A stretch of 64,000 bases of DNA from Motiliproteus sp041586735 (lineage in GTDB: Bacteria > Pseudomonadota > Gammaproteobacteria > Pseudomonadales > Balneatricaceae). The translations under genes and the position numbers were made by a program. This document shows, in pieces, positions 17,853 to 26,664 of the stretch (the stretch's first letter is position 1; every line of letters begins with the position of its first letter). The DNA lies in contig JBFGZQ010000004.1 of assembly GCA_041586735.1 (NCBI GenBank), positions 62,001 to 126,000 of the forward strand, written 5' to 3'. The notes beneath the pieces are model-generated. The model saw only the letters and a program-made list of their open reading frames with translations, had not been told where the DNA came from and did no database searches.

Positions 17853-18195
17853 TTTTGTCTTTTTTTTGTCTTTTTTATCTTTGTTGCTCGGTCAGCGGCC
17901 GCGGCTGTGTTGGGTTCTGGTGCGCTTGGCTCGGTACTCCCGAGTTGGCAATAGCTGTTGATTTCGACGCTTCTAAGTAAAAAGCATTATTCCGGTGTAG
18001 TACTAAGTGCTGTAGACTTATGCGCCGATGCGAACCGAGAATGATTGGTTATTTGGTTGGTTTAGCTCACTTTAAAGATGTCACTGAAACATTACTAATA
18101 GGGGCGTTGTTCCTCAGTATTCCTGCCAAGGCGGGTGGCTGGGCGAAGAATGTACGCCGATTCAGGCGCATTCCCTCACTACAGGGTTGTCGAGA
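17853..18195. other. Gap between sdhB terminator and sucA
   Basis: About 340 bases without a believable gene. The first 30 bases are T-rich with repeated TTTTTTGTC. The remainder presumably holds a separate sucA promoter, but no clear -35/-10 pair was found. A 63-codon frame at 18020 has no ribosome binding site and overlaps the sucA start. Confidence 0.5.
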
Positions 18196-21027
18196 ATGCA
18201 TGAAGGCATAATGGAGCTGATGTGGAAGAGTTCCCATCTCTCAGGTGGCAATCTGGCATACGTCGAAGATCTTTACGAGACGTATCTCAGAGACCCCAAT
18301 GAAGTTTCACAGGAATGGCGTGAAGAGTTCGATAAACTTCCCCGGGTCCAGGAAACAGTAACCGCAGATATTCCTCACTCCATAGTGCGCGAGCACTTTC
18401 TTTATCTATCCAAAAATCAACGCGCCACCCAGCAGCTTCCAGTGTCGGGCGTCAGCTCCGAACATGAGAAGAAGCAGGTTCGGGTGTTGCGGATGATTAA
18501 CGCTTTCCGAGTCAGAGGTCATCAGGTTGCAAAAATAGATCCTCTGGGATTGATGCAGCGCGAGGATGTCCCCGATCTGGATCTGCGTTTTCATGAGCTT
18601 TCCGCTGCCGATCTGGACACCACTTTTCAGCTGGGCTCACTGTTCTTTGGAACAGAAGAAGCGCCACTGAAAACTATACTGGATGATCTTCAGAAAACCT
18701 ACTGCACCACGGTGGGCTCTGAGTTCATGCATATCATCGACACCCAGGAGAAACGTTGGTTACAGCAGCGCGTTGAACCGGTGCGTAGTCATCCCGAGTT
18801 TGAACCCGAATACCGTAAGCATATTCTCGAGCGCTTAACAGCTGCCGAAGGTCTGGAGAAATACCTGGGGTCGCGCTTTGCCGGTGCCAAGCGTTTTGGT
18901 CTGGAAGGCGGCGAAGCCCTTATCCCCTGCATGGATGAGCTGATTCAGCGTGCGGGTAAACACGGCACCAAAGAGGTCGTCATCGGTATGGCGCACCGCG
19001 GACGTCTCAACGTTCTGGTGAATACCTTTGGTAAGAACCCACGGGACCTGTTTAACGAGTTCGAAGGCAAGCGTACCCTGACCACCTCCGGTGACGTTAA
19101 ATACCATCAGGGGTTCTCCTCCAATGTGGCGACCGCTGGCGGTGAAGTTCACCTGGCTCTAGCGTTTAACCCCTCGCATCTTGAGATCGCATCGCCCGTC
19201 GTTGAGGGGTCGGTGCGCGCGCGTCAAGACCGTCGTAATGACGCGCATGGTGATCTGGTGTTACCTATCACCCTGCATGGTGACCAGTCCTTTGCCGGAC
19301 AGGGGGTGGTGATGGAGACCCTGCAGATGTCGCAGACCCGTGCCTATAAGACCGGCGGCACGGTCCATATCGTCATCAATAACCAGGTGGGTTTCACCAC
19401 CAACAAGCGTGAAGATTCCCGTTCTACCGAATACTGTACCGATATCGCCAAGATGGTTCAGGCGCCGATCTTTCACGTGAATGGTGATGATCCCGAGGCG
19501 GTGGCTTTTGTCACCCAGGTCGCTTTGGATTACCGTAACGAGTTCAAAAAAGACGTGGTCATCGATCTAGTCTGTTACCGTCGTCGCGGCCATAACGAGG
19601 CTGATGAGCCCTCCGGCACTCAGCCGGTGATGTATAAGATCATCAAGTCCCAAAAGACCACTCGGGCACTCTATGCCGAGCGCTTGATCGCTGAAGGGGT
19701 GGTGACTGATGCCGAAAGTCGAGCGATGGAGGCGGACTACCGTCAGTCGCTGGAAGACGGTCGTCACGTTGCCAAGTCCCTGGTGACTGAGCCCAACGAA
19801 GAGTTGTTTGTCGACTGGCGCCCTTATCTGGGTCACGACTGGGATCTTGAGTGTGATACGACTGTTGATGCCGAGATGCTCAAGGATCTGGTAGCTCGGT
19901 TAGACGTTAAACCCGAAGGCTTTATTGTCCAGAATCAAGTGAAAAAAATTCTGGAAGATCGTAAGAAGATGGGTTCCGGCGCGATGCCGATCAACTGGGG
20001 CTTTGCCGAAACCATGGCGTACGCGACCCTGCTGGCCGAAGGGCATCCGATCCGGATTACCGGACAGGATGTGGGTCGGGGTACATTCTCACACCGGCAT
20101 GCGGTACTGCATAACCAAAAAGATGGTGCTGTCTATGTGCCGCTGCAAAACATAGCTGCCGATCAACCGCGGATGAATATCTATGACTCCTTCCTGTCTG
20201 AAGAGGCGGTGTTAGGGTTCGAGTATGGCTATGCCACCACCGCGCCCAATACCCTGGTGATCTGGGAAGCGCAGTTCGGTGATTTTGCCAACGGTGCACA
20301 GGTGGTTATCGATCAGTTCATCACCTCGGGAGAGCACAAGTGGGCGCGGTTATGTGGCCTGACCATGCTGTTGCCGCATGGCTACGAAGGTCAGGGGCCT
20401 GAGCACAGCTCGGCCCGACTTGAACGCTATCTGCAGATGTGTGCCGAGCATAATATCCAGGTCTGTGTGCCCAGTACCCCGGCTCAGGTGTTCCATATGC
20501 TGCGCCGTCAGGTGATCCGTCCACTGCGTAAGCCGTTGATCGTGATGTCACCTAAATCACTGTTGCGGCATAAGCAGGCTGTTTCAACCCTTGACGAACT
20601 GACCCAGGGCAGCTTCCAGAATGTTATCGGTGAAGTTGATAACCTCAGTGCTGACAAGGTAAAGCGTATCGTGCTCTGCAGCGGCAAGGTCTATTACGAT
20701 CTCTACAACAAACGTGAAGCCGACAACCGAGACGACGTAGCCATTATCCGCCTAGAGCAGCTGTATCCCTTCCCAGAGAAAGAGCTGCTTGCCGCGCTGA
20801 ATGGCTACCAGAACGTCGAGTCCGTGGTCTGGTGTCAGGAAGAGCCGCTCAACCAAGGGGCTTGGTACAGTTCGCAGCACCATATGCGTCATGTGCTGCA
20901 TCGGTTGTATCCGACCTTGAATCTCGGCGTTTCGGCGCGTCTGGGTTCAGCGGCACCCGCTTCTGGCTATATGTCACAACACGCGGAAGAGCAAGAAACC
21001 CTGGTTAACGACGCCATTAACGGTTAA
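18196..21027 (+). CDS. sucA: 2-oxoglutarate dehydrogenase E1 component
   Basis: The thiamine-diphosphate-dependent decarboxylase of the 2-oxoglutarate dehydrogenase complex. The 943-residue protein includes the N-terminal SSHLSGGNLAYVEDLYE segment, which docks with the complex, GMAHRGRLNVL in the active site, and the ThDP/metal motif HVNGDDPEAV. The start at 18196 gives exactly as many residues before SSHLSG as in E. coli SucA; in-frame ATGs at 18211 and 18220 are shorter alternatives. It heads the sucAB-lpd-sucCD run. Confidence 0.97.
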   Translation: MHEGIMELMWKSSHLSGGNLAYVEDLYETYLRDPNEVSQEWREEFDKLPRVQETVTADIPHSIVREHFLYLSKNQRATQQLPVSGVSSEHEKKQVRVLRMINAFRVRGHQVAKIDPLGLMQREDVPDLDLRFHELSAADLDTTFQLGSLFFGTEEAPLKTILDDLQKTYCTTVGSEFMHIIDTQEKRWLQQRVEPVRSHPEFEPEYRKHILERLTAAEGLEKYLGSRFAGAKRFGLEGGEALIPCMDELIQRAGKHGTKEVVIGMAHRGRLNVLVNTFGKNPRDLFNEFEGKRTLTTSGDVKYHQGFSSNVATAGGEVHLALAFNPSHLEIASPVVEGSVRARQDRRNDAHGDLVLPITLHGDQSFAGQGVVMETLQMSQTRAYKTGGTVHIVINNQVGFTTNKREDSRSTEYCTDIAKMVQAPIFHVNGDDPEAVAFVTQVALDYRNEFKKDVVIDLVCYRRRGHNEADEPSGTQPVMYKIIKSQKTTRALYAERLIAEGVVTDAESRAMEADYRQSLEDGRHVAKSLVTEPNEELFVDWRPYLGHDWDLECDTTVDAEMLKDLVARLDVKPEGFIVQNQVKKILEDRKKMGSGAMPINWGFAETMAYATLLAEGHPIRITGQDVGRGTFSHRHAVLHNQKDGAVYVPLQNIAADQPRMNIYDSFLSEEAVLGFEYGYATTAPNTLVIWEAQFGDFANGAQVVIDQFITSGEHKWARLCGLTMLLPHGYEGQGPEHSSARLERYLQMCAEHNIQVCVPSTPAQVFHMLRRQVIRPLRKPLIVMSPKSLLRHKQAVSTLDELTQGSFQNVIGEVDNLSADKVKRIVLCSGKVYYDLYNKREADNRDDVAIIRLEQLYPFPEKELLAALNGYQNVESVVWCQEEPLNQGAWYSSQHHMRHVLHRLYPTLNLGVSARLGSAAPASGYMSQHAEEQETLVNDAING

Positions 21028-21039
21028 CGAAGCGATCAT

Positions 21040-21068
21040 GGCCTGACAGATTAGTCACCTGTTAGGCC
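21040..21068 (+). repeat. Inverted repeat between sucA and sucB
   Basis: GGCCTGACA (21040-21048) pairs with TGTTAGGCC (21060-21068) through nine pairs including one G-U, around an 11-base loop. With no T run it is unlikely to terminate. It may protect or mark the processed transcript. Confidence 0.55.
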
Positions 21069-21090
21069 GTTACTAAATAAAGGATGTGTC

Positions 21091-22296
21091 ATGTCAATCG
21101 AAATTAAAGCACCTACATTTCCAGAGTCAGTCGCCGACGGTACCGTGGCGACTTGGCATAAGCAGCCGGGTGAAGCCGTTTCCCGTGATGAGCTGATTGT
21201 CGATATTGAGACCGATAAAGTCGTTCTCGAGGTGGTCGCGCCTGCTGACGGCTCGATTGCGGAGATTCTTAAAGGCGAAGGTTCTACCGTCCTGAGCGAT
21301 GAAGTGATTGCACTCTTTGTTGCTGGTGCTGGTGCTGGTGCTGGCGTGGCGGCTGCCCCCGCGGTTGCGGATGTTGCCGACAGTGCTGCCGGCGATGCCG
21401 ATGCAGTAGCCGGTCCTGCTGCGCGTAAACTGCTGGACGAAAACAACCTCGATGCCTCACAGGTGAGCGGTTCCGGTAAGGGTGGCCGCATCACCAAAGA
21501 GGACGTGGTGAACTATCTGAAGAACAAGCCTGGGGTTGCGGCGGTTAGCGCAACAGCTGCAGCGCCCGTGATTGAGGCGGTGGCTGCCGGTGCGCGGATT
21601 GAGAAGCGGGTACCTATGACCCGTTTGCGCGCGACTATCGCCAAGCGTCTGGTCGAAGCGCAGCAGACTGCGGCGATGTTAACGACCTACAACGAAGTCA
21701 ACATGAAGCCGATCATGGAGCTGCGTAAGCAGTACAAAGATCTGTTTGAGAAGACTCATAATGGCACCCGGCTGGGCTTTATGTCGTTCTTCGTTAAGGC
21801 CGCTACCGAGGCGCTTAAACGCTTCCCTGCGGTTAACGCCTCCATCGATGGCAGTGATATGGTCTATCACGGCTATCAGGATATCGGCGTTGCGGTGTCA
21901 ACAGCGCGTGGGCTGATGGTGCCGGTGTTGCGCGATACCGATGCCATGAGTCTGGCAGGTGTTGAAGCGGCTATTGCTGATTTTGGTGCCCGTGGTCGTG
22001 ACGGCAAGCTGGGTATCAATGATATGCAGGGCGGCACCTTTACCATCACTAACGGTGGGGTGTTCGGTTCCTTGATGTCAACGCCGATTCTGAATCCACC
22101 GCAGACAGCGATTCTGGGTATGCACAAGATCCAAGAGCGGCCTATGGCGGTGAATGGCCAAGTGGTGATCCTGCCGATGATGTATCTGGCGGTATCTTAC
22201 GACCACCGGATGATCGATGGCAAAGAAGCGGTGCAGTTCCTAGTGACTATCAAAGAGTTGCTCGAAGATCCTACGCGCATGCTGTTAGATGTGTAA
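21091..22296 (+). CDS. sucB: Dihydrolipoamide succinyltransferase (E2 of 2-oxoglutarate dehydrogenase)
   Basis: Transfers the succinyl group to CoA and forms the core of the complex. The 401-residue product has one lipoyl domain (1-76) with lipoylated K43 in IETDKVVLE, and an Ala/Gly-rich hinge. An E1/E3-binding domain (about 108-144, ARKLLDENN...GRITKEDVV) and the catalytic domain follow, with H372 and D376 in SYDHRMIDG. A GCTGGT hexanucleotide repeat at 21322-21345 codes for part of the first hinge. The gene lies 63 bases after sucA, behind an inverted repeat, with an AAGGA before the ATG. Confidence 0.98.
   Translation: MSIEIKAPTFPESVADGTVATWHKQPGEAVSRDELIVDIETDKVVLEVVAPADGSIAEILKGEGSTVLSDEVIALFVAGAGAGAGVAAAPAVADVADSAAGDADAVAGPAARKLLDENNLDASQVSGSGKGGRITKEDVVNYLKNKPGVAAVSATAAAPVIEAVAAGARIEKRVPMTRLRATIAKRLVEAQQTAAMLTTYNEVNMKPIMELRKQYKDLFEKTHNGTRLGFMSFFVKAATEALKRFPAVNASIDGSDMVYHGYQDIGVAVSTARGLMVPVLRDTDAMSLAGVEAAIADFGARGRDGKLGINDMQGGTFTITNGGVFGSLMSTPILNPPQTAILGMHKIQERPMAVNGQVVILPMMYLAVSYDHRMIDGKEAVQFLVTIKELLEDPTRMLLDV
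21322..21345 (+). repeat. GCTGGT hexanucleotide repeat in the sucB hinge
   Basis: Three GCTGGT units and one GCTGGC encode alternating Ala-Gly in the flexible linker after the lipoyl domain. Changes in copy number would add or remove two residues without a frameshift. Confidence 0.7.
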
Positions 22297-22344
22297 TGAG
22301 ACGGATACACCATTAGAATAAGAAACTTTTGATACACGTGAGAG

Positions 22345-22360
22345 GGCCTCGATCGAGGCC
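22345..22360 (+). repeat. Perfect 16-base palindrome between sucB and lpd
   Basis: GGCCTC followed at once by GATCGAGGCC is fully self-complementary, flanked by GAG...CCCTC that can extend a stem-loop. It lies in the 117-base gap between sucB and lpd and has no T run. It may act as an mRNA processing or stability element or as a protein-binding site. Confidence 0.6.
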
Positions 22361-22413
22361 TGAACCCTCAAAGAATAACTAGCCCCCCGGGTTAATTGAT
22401 AGGAAGAGCAGAC

Positions 22414-23862
22414 ATGTCACAAAAGTTTGATGTTGTTGTAATCGGGGCGGGCCCCGGCGGTTATGTCGCGGCCATTCGTGCAGCGCAGCTGGGTCTTAAG
22501 ACCGCTTGTGTTGAAAAATGGATCGATGATAAGGGCGCAACAGTTCTCGGTGGTACCTGTTTGAACGTGGGCTGTATCCCTTCTAAGGCTTTGTTGGACA
22601 GTACTCATAAATATCATATGGCTCATGCCGAGTTTAAGATCCATGGCATCAGTACCGGTGCAGTGACGATGGATGTGCCCGCGATGATTGGTCGTAAGGA
22701 TCAGATCGTCAAGAATCTCACGGGCGGTATTGCTGGGCTGTTCAAGGCTAACGGCGTCACCGTATTGGCCGGTAAGGGTAAAGTGCTTGCTGGTAAAAAG
22801 GTTGAAGTGACTAAAAGTGATGGCAGCACCGAAGTTGTTGATGCGGAAAACATCATTATCGCGGCAGGTTCGGTGCCGGTAAATATTCCTCCTGCACCGC
22901 TGACTGAGGGGTTGATCCTCGACAATGAGGGCGCGCTCAATATCAGCAAGACGCCTAAGCGTCTGGGTGTGATCGGCGCCGGTGTGATCGGCCTAGAGAT
23001 GGGCTCGGTCTGGGCGCGTTTAGGCTCTGAAGTCATCGTTTTGGAAGCGATGGCGGACTTCTTACCATTCTGTGATCAGGATATGGCTAAGGAGGCTCAG
23101 AAGAGCATGAAGAAGCAGGGGCTGGATATTCGCCTTAATGCACGGGTGACCGGTACCGAGATCAAGGGCAGCGCCAAGAACAAAGAGGTGTTGGTTAAAT
23201 TTACCGACGCTAACGGTGAACAAGAGATCGTTGTCGATCAGCTGATCGTTGCGGTAGGGCGTCGTCCTTACACCGAAGCGTTGCTGGATGCCGGTTGTGG
23301 TGTGGGCTTGGATGAGCGTGGCTTTATTGCTGTTGATGGCCAGTGCCGCACCAGCGTTCCAGGCGTATACGCCATTGGTGACGTTGTTCGTGGTCCCATG
23401 TTGGCGCATAAAGCCTCAGAAGAGGGGATTATGGTTGCCGATATTATCCACGGCCATAAGGCACAGATGAACTATGACTGCATCCCTGGCATCATTTATA
23501 CCCATCCTGAGCTGGCTTGGGTGGGTAAGAACGAGCAGCAGCTTAAAGCTGAAGGCGTAAAAATTAAAGTGGGTAAGTTCCCCTTTGCAGCGTCCGGCCG
23601 GGCGATGGCATCACAGGATACCGAAGGTTTCGTCAAGCTGATTGCTGATGAAGCCACGGACCGTATCCTGGGTTGCCATATCATCGGTGGACAGGCGGGT
23701 GAGCTGATCGCTCAGGCAGTGATCGCGATGGAGTTTGGCTCCACCGCTGAAGATCTGCAGTTGACGGTGTTCGCGCACCCCACGGTCAGTGAAGCGATTC
23801 ATGAGGCTGCTTTAGCCTGTGATAATCACGCGATTCATATGGCAAATCGCAAAAAGCGCTAA
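22414..23862 (+). CDS. lpdA: Dihydrolipoamide dehydrogenase (E3)
   Basis: Reoxidises the lipoyl arm of 2-oxoacid dehydrogenase complexes using FAD and NAD+. The 482-residue protein shows the FAD motif GAGPGG (11-16), the redox disulfide C49/C54 in GGTCLNVGCIPSK, a second nucleotide fold at GAGVIGLEMG, and the C-terminal AHPTVSEAIHEA, which gives the catalytic His-Glu pair to the partner subunit. AGGAAGAG precedes ATG 22414, so the upstream TTG frame start is rejected. Placement inside the suc operon resembles Pseudomonas, where this E3 serves mainly 2-oxoglutarate dehydrogenase. Confidence 0.97.
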   Translation: MSQKFDVVVIGAGPGGYVAAIRAAQLGLKTACVEKWIDDKGATVLGGTCLNVGCIPSKALLDSTHKYHMAHAEFKIHGISTGAVTMDVPAMIGRKDQIVKNLTGGIAGLFKANGVTVLAGKGKVLAGKKVEVTKSDGSTEVVDAENIIIAAGSVPVNIPPAPLTEGLILDNEGALNISKTPKRLGVIGAGVIGLEMGSVWARLGSEVIVLEAMADFLPFCDQDMAKEAQKSMKKQGLDIRLNARVTGTEIKGSAKNKEVLVKFTDANGEQEIVVDQLIVAVGRRPYTEALLDAGCGVGLDERGFIAVDGQCRTSVPGVYAIGDVVRGPMLAHKASEEGIMVADIIHGHKAQMNYDCIPGIIYTHPELAWVGKNEQQLKAEGVKIKVGKFPFAASGRAMASQDTEGFVKLIADEATDRILGCHIIGGQAGELIAQAVIAMEFGSTAEDLQLTVFAHPTVSEAIHEAALACDNHAIHMANRKKR

Positions 23863-23864
23863 CC

Positions 23865-23915
23865 AGATACCCGGCGACGGGTATCTATAGATCGGGCTCC
23901 CTGGTAACGGGGAGC
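23865..23915 (+). repeat. Two tandem stem-loops between lpd and sucC
   Basis: The first stem pairs 23865-23872 (AGATACCC) with 23879-23886 (GGGTATCT). The second pairs 23896-23901 (GCTCCC) with 23910-23915 (GGGAGC). Neither is followed directly by a T run, so transcriptional read-through into sucC is expected. Confidence 0.65.
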
Positions 23916-23974
23916 ACTTTGGAGCGGTCTTTTTTCAGGCCGCACACAGTAGAACGTAAATAACGGATCTTGAC

Positions 23975-25141
23975 ATGAATCTTCACGAGTATCAGGGAAA
24001 ACTATTGTTTGCCCAGTACGGTCTACCGGTGTCCATTGGTGAGGCTGTTGAAACCCCCAAGGATGCTGCAGAGGCTTGTAAGCGCATTGGCGGCGATAAG
24101 TGGGTAGTTAAAGCACAGGTTCACGCCGGTGGCCGCGGTAAGGCGGGTGGCGTCAAGCTGGTCGACAGTGCTGAGGAAGCCAAGGCTTTCGCAGAAAAAT
24201 GGCTGGGTGAGCGTCTGGTAACCTACCAGACGGATGCCAATGGTCAGCCGGTCACTAAGATCCTGGTTGAAACCTGCACCGACATCGCTCAGGAGCTGTA
24301 TCTGGGTGCGGTAGTCGATCGTGGCTCACGGCGCATCGTCTTTATGGCTTCGACCGAAGGTGGCGTCGAGATCGAGAAGGTGGCTGAAGAGACGCCTGAG
24401 AAGATTCTTAAGGCGATCATCGACCCGCTAACGGGCCCACAGCCTTATCAGGGTCGTGAGTTGGCCTTTAAACTGGGTCTTCAGGGCAACCAAATTAAGC
24501 AATTCGTGCAGATCTTTATGGGTCTGGCGAAGCTGTTTAAAGACAAGGACCTGGCGTTGCTGGAGGTGAACCCACTGGTAATCACCGACGCCGGCAATCT
24601 GCACTGTCTGGATGCCAAGATTGTGATCGACTCCAACGCGGTGTTCCGTCACAAAGATTTGCAGGAGATGCATGATCCATCACAGGATGATGCGCGTGAA
24701 GCCAATGCGGCCAAATGGGAGCTGAACTACGTGGCTCTGGATGGCTCTATCGGCTGCATGGTTAACGGTGCGGGCCTGGCCATGGGCACCATGGATATCG
24801 TGGCGCTGCACGGTGGCTTCCCGGCTAACTTCCTCGACGTAGGCGGCGGTGCGACCAAAGAGCGGGTTACCGAAGCGTTCAAGATCATCCTCTCCGATGA
24901 TGCCGTTAAAGCGGTTCTGGTTAACATCTTTGGCGGTATCGTACGTTGCGATCTGATCGCCGAAGGGATCATCGCTGCCGTTAAAGAAGTCGGCGTAAAA
25001 GTGCCTGTAGTTGTTCGTCTTGAAGGCAACAATGCAGAGCTGGGTACTCAGGTACTGGCTGAATCAGGTCTGGACATTATCGCCGCCACTAGCCTGACTG
25101 ACGCGGCTCAGCAAGCGGTTAAAGCAGCGGGAGGTAAATAA
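23975..25141 (+). CDS. sucC: Succinyl-CoA synthetase beta subunit (ADP-forming)
   Basis: With SucD converts succinyl-CoA to succinate while making ATP. The 388 residues equal E. coli SucC. The N-terminal ATP-grasp domain begins MNLHEYQGK and contains KAQVHAGGRGKAGGVK (the glycine-rich nucleotide loop), and LEVNPLVI carries metal-binding residues. The C-terminal CoA-ligase fold has the GGGATKERV and NIFGGIVRCD segments. It follows lpd after 112 bases with two stem-loops and precedes sucD by 3 bases. Confidence 0.98.
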   Translation: MNLHEYQGKLLFAQYGLPVSIGEAVETPKDAAEACKRIGGDKWVVKAQVHAGGRGKAGGVKLVDSAEEAKAFAEKWLGERLVTYQTDANGQPVTKILVETCTDIAQELYLGAVVDRGSRRIVFMASTEGGVEIEKVAEETPEKILKAIIDPLTGPQPYQGRELAFKLGLQGNQIKQFVQIFMGLAKLFKDKDLALLEVNPLVITDAGNLHCLDAKIVIDSNAVFRHKDLQEMHDPSQDDAREANAAKWELNYVALDGSIGCMVNGAGLAMGTMDIVALHGGFPANFLDVGGGATKERVTEAFKIILSDDAVKAVLVNIFGGIVRCDLIAEGIIAAVKEVGVKVPVVVRLEGNNAELGTQVLAESGLDIIAATSLTDAAQQAVKAAGGK

Positions 25142-25144
25142 CCC

Positions 25145-26017
25145 ATGAGCATTCTGATCAATAAAGACACCAAAGTGATCTGCCAGGGTTTCACCGGCGG
25201 ACAGGGCACCTTCCACTCCGAGCAAGCGATCGCTTACGGTACCAAGATGGTCGGTGGCGTAACGCCCGGTAAAGGTGGTTCAACCCATCTGGGTCTGCCG
25301 GTGTTTAACACCGTGGCCGAAGCCGTGGCTGCCACGGGCGCCGAAGCGTCTGTGATCTATGTACCTGCTGCGTTCTGTAAGGATTCTATCCTGGAAGCGG
25401 CGAACAGCGGCATCAAGCTGATTGTAGCGATCACCGAAGGCATCCCTACGCTGGATATGCTCGAGTGCAAGGTCAAGTGCGACGAGCTGGCTGTGACTCT
25501 GATCGGTCCTAACTGCCCAGGTGTTATCACCCCAGGCGAGTGCAAGATCGGCATCATGCCCGGTCACATCCACCTGCCAGGCAAGGTTGGTATCGTGTCG
25601 CGTTCAGGCACCCTGACCTACGAAGCGGTTAAGCAGACCACTGACGCAGGCTTTGGTCAGTCTACCTGTGTCGGTATCGGTGGTGATCCCATCCCCGGTT
25701 CTAACTTCATCGATATTCTGGCGTTGTTTGAAGCCGATCCGAAGACCGAAGCGATCGTGATGATCGGTGAGATCGGCGGCACCGCCGAAGAGGAAGCGGC
25801 TGCCTACATCAAGGCGAACGTGACCAAGCCGGTGGTTTCTTACATCGCCGGTGTTACCGCGCCTGCAGGTAAGCGTATGGGCCATGCCGGTGCCATCATC
25901 TCTGGTGGTAAGGGCACTGCTGACGAGAAGTTTGCAGCGCTTGAAGATGCCGGTGTTAAGACCGTGCGCTCTTTGGCGCAGATCGGTGATGCGTTGAAGG
26001 AACTGACCGGCTGGTAA
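25145..26017 (+). CDS. sucD: Succinyl-CoA synthetase alpha subunit
   Basis: Binds CoA and carries the phosphohistidine intermediate. The 290-residue protein has the N-terminal CoA-binding segment GFTGGQGTFHSEQ, the IGPNCPGVITP motif and the phosphorylated H247 in MGHAGAI. It is the last gene of the sucAB-lpd-sucCD run and ends at a strong terminator. Confidence 0.98.
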   Translation: MSILINKDTKVICQGFTGGQGTFHSEQAIAYGTKMVGGVTPGKGGSTHLGLPVFNTVAEAVAATGAEASVIYVPAAFCKDSILEAANSGIKLIVAITEGIPTLDMLECKVKCDELAVTLIGPNCPGVITPGECKIGIMPGHIHLPGKVGIVSRSGTLTYEAVKQTTDAGFGQSTCVGIGGDPIPGSNFIDILALFEADPKTEAIVMIGEIGGTAEEEAAAYIKANVTKPVVSYIAGVTAPAGKRMGHAGAIISGGKGTADEKFAALEDAGVKTVRSLAQIGDALKELTGW

Positions 26018-26040
26018 GTTGCTGATCGTGTACTGAACAA

Positions 26041-26066
26041 AAAAAGCGACCCTCGGGTCGCTTTTT
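26041..26066. terminator. Terminator of the suc operon, bidirectional
   Basis: Arms 26041-26051 and 26056-26066 pair around a CTCG loop with a GCGACC core, A-rich left flank and long T run on the right. It can also stop the convergent dbpA-NYN transcript. Confidence 0.9.
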
Positions 26067-26179
26067 TTTTGTTTGGTGCGCCAGGCATGGCGCGTAGCTC
26101 GTTCCGATGCGCGTGGTGGCGGTCGGATGACTGGGTGGTGAAAGTCTACTATCGGCCCGGTAAGGGGAACTGTCATAGC

Positions 26180-26653
26180 CTAGAGTAGCAGGCTAGCCTC
26201 AATAGGGTGATAGCTACTGGCCGCTTGCATCAGCGAGGCTGCGGTCAAGGAGGGAACCCCGTAGACTTCGGCGCTGACCTGGTGATCGGTTCTGATCTTA
26301 TCCAAAAGCAGATCGAAGTCGCCATCACCGGAGAGCAGGATGATCCGGTCGACCTCGGGCGCCGCATCGAGAATATCGATAGCGATGCCCACATCCCAAT
26401 CGCCCTTGGCCGAGCCGTCACGGCGTTGGATATAGGGTTTGAGTTTGACGTTGAAGCCAATTTGTTGCAGCGCATTTTGAAACCGCAATTGCTGCTCGTC
26501 GCCGCGATGGGTGGCGTAGGCGGTGGCGGCAACGATCTGGCCTTCGGCCGCCAGCAGGCGCCAGAGTTTGCGGTAATTAAACTGTCGTCCGTAAGCTTGC
26601 CGAGTGGTGTAGTAAATATTTTGCACATCGGCAAATAGCGCTATTTTTTGCAT
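26180..26653 (-). CDS. NYN-domain (PIN-like) putative ribonuclease
   Basis: A 157-residue single-domain protein of the NYN/LabA group with a PIN-like nuclease fold. The conserved acidic residues that would bind metal are present: D9 in FADVQNIYY, D85 and D87 in KGDWDVGIAID with D93, and the SGDGDFDLL cluster (108-116). The natural substrate is unknown, though such domains generally act on RNA. It starts 11 bases after dbpA on the same strand, which supports a shared transcript and an RNA-related role. Confidence 0.85.
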   Translation of the reverse strand: MQKIALFADVQNIYYTTRQAYGRQFNYRKLWRLLAAEGQIVAATAYATHRGDEQQLRFQNALQQIGFNVKLKPYIQRRDGSAKGDWDVGIAIDILDAAPEVDRIILLSGDGDFDLLLDKIRTDHQVSAEVYGVPSLTAASLMQAASSYHPIEASLLL

Positions 26654-26664
26654 ACGCGAGTCGG

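Noticed and set aside
18020..18211. A 63-codon frame before sucA
   Set aside because: There is no ribosome binding site or family similarity, and it overlaps the sucA start in another frame.
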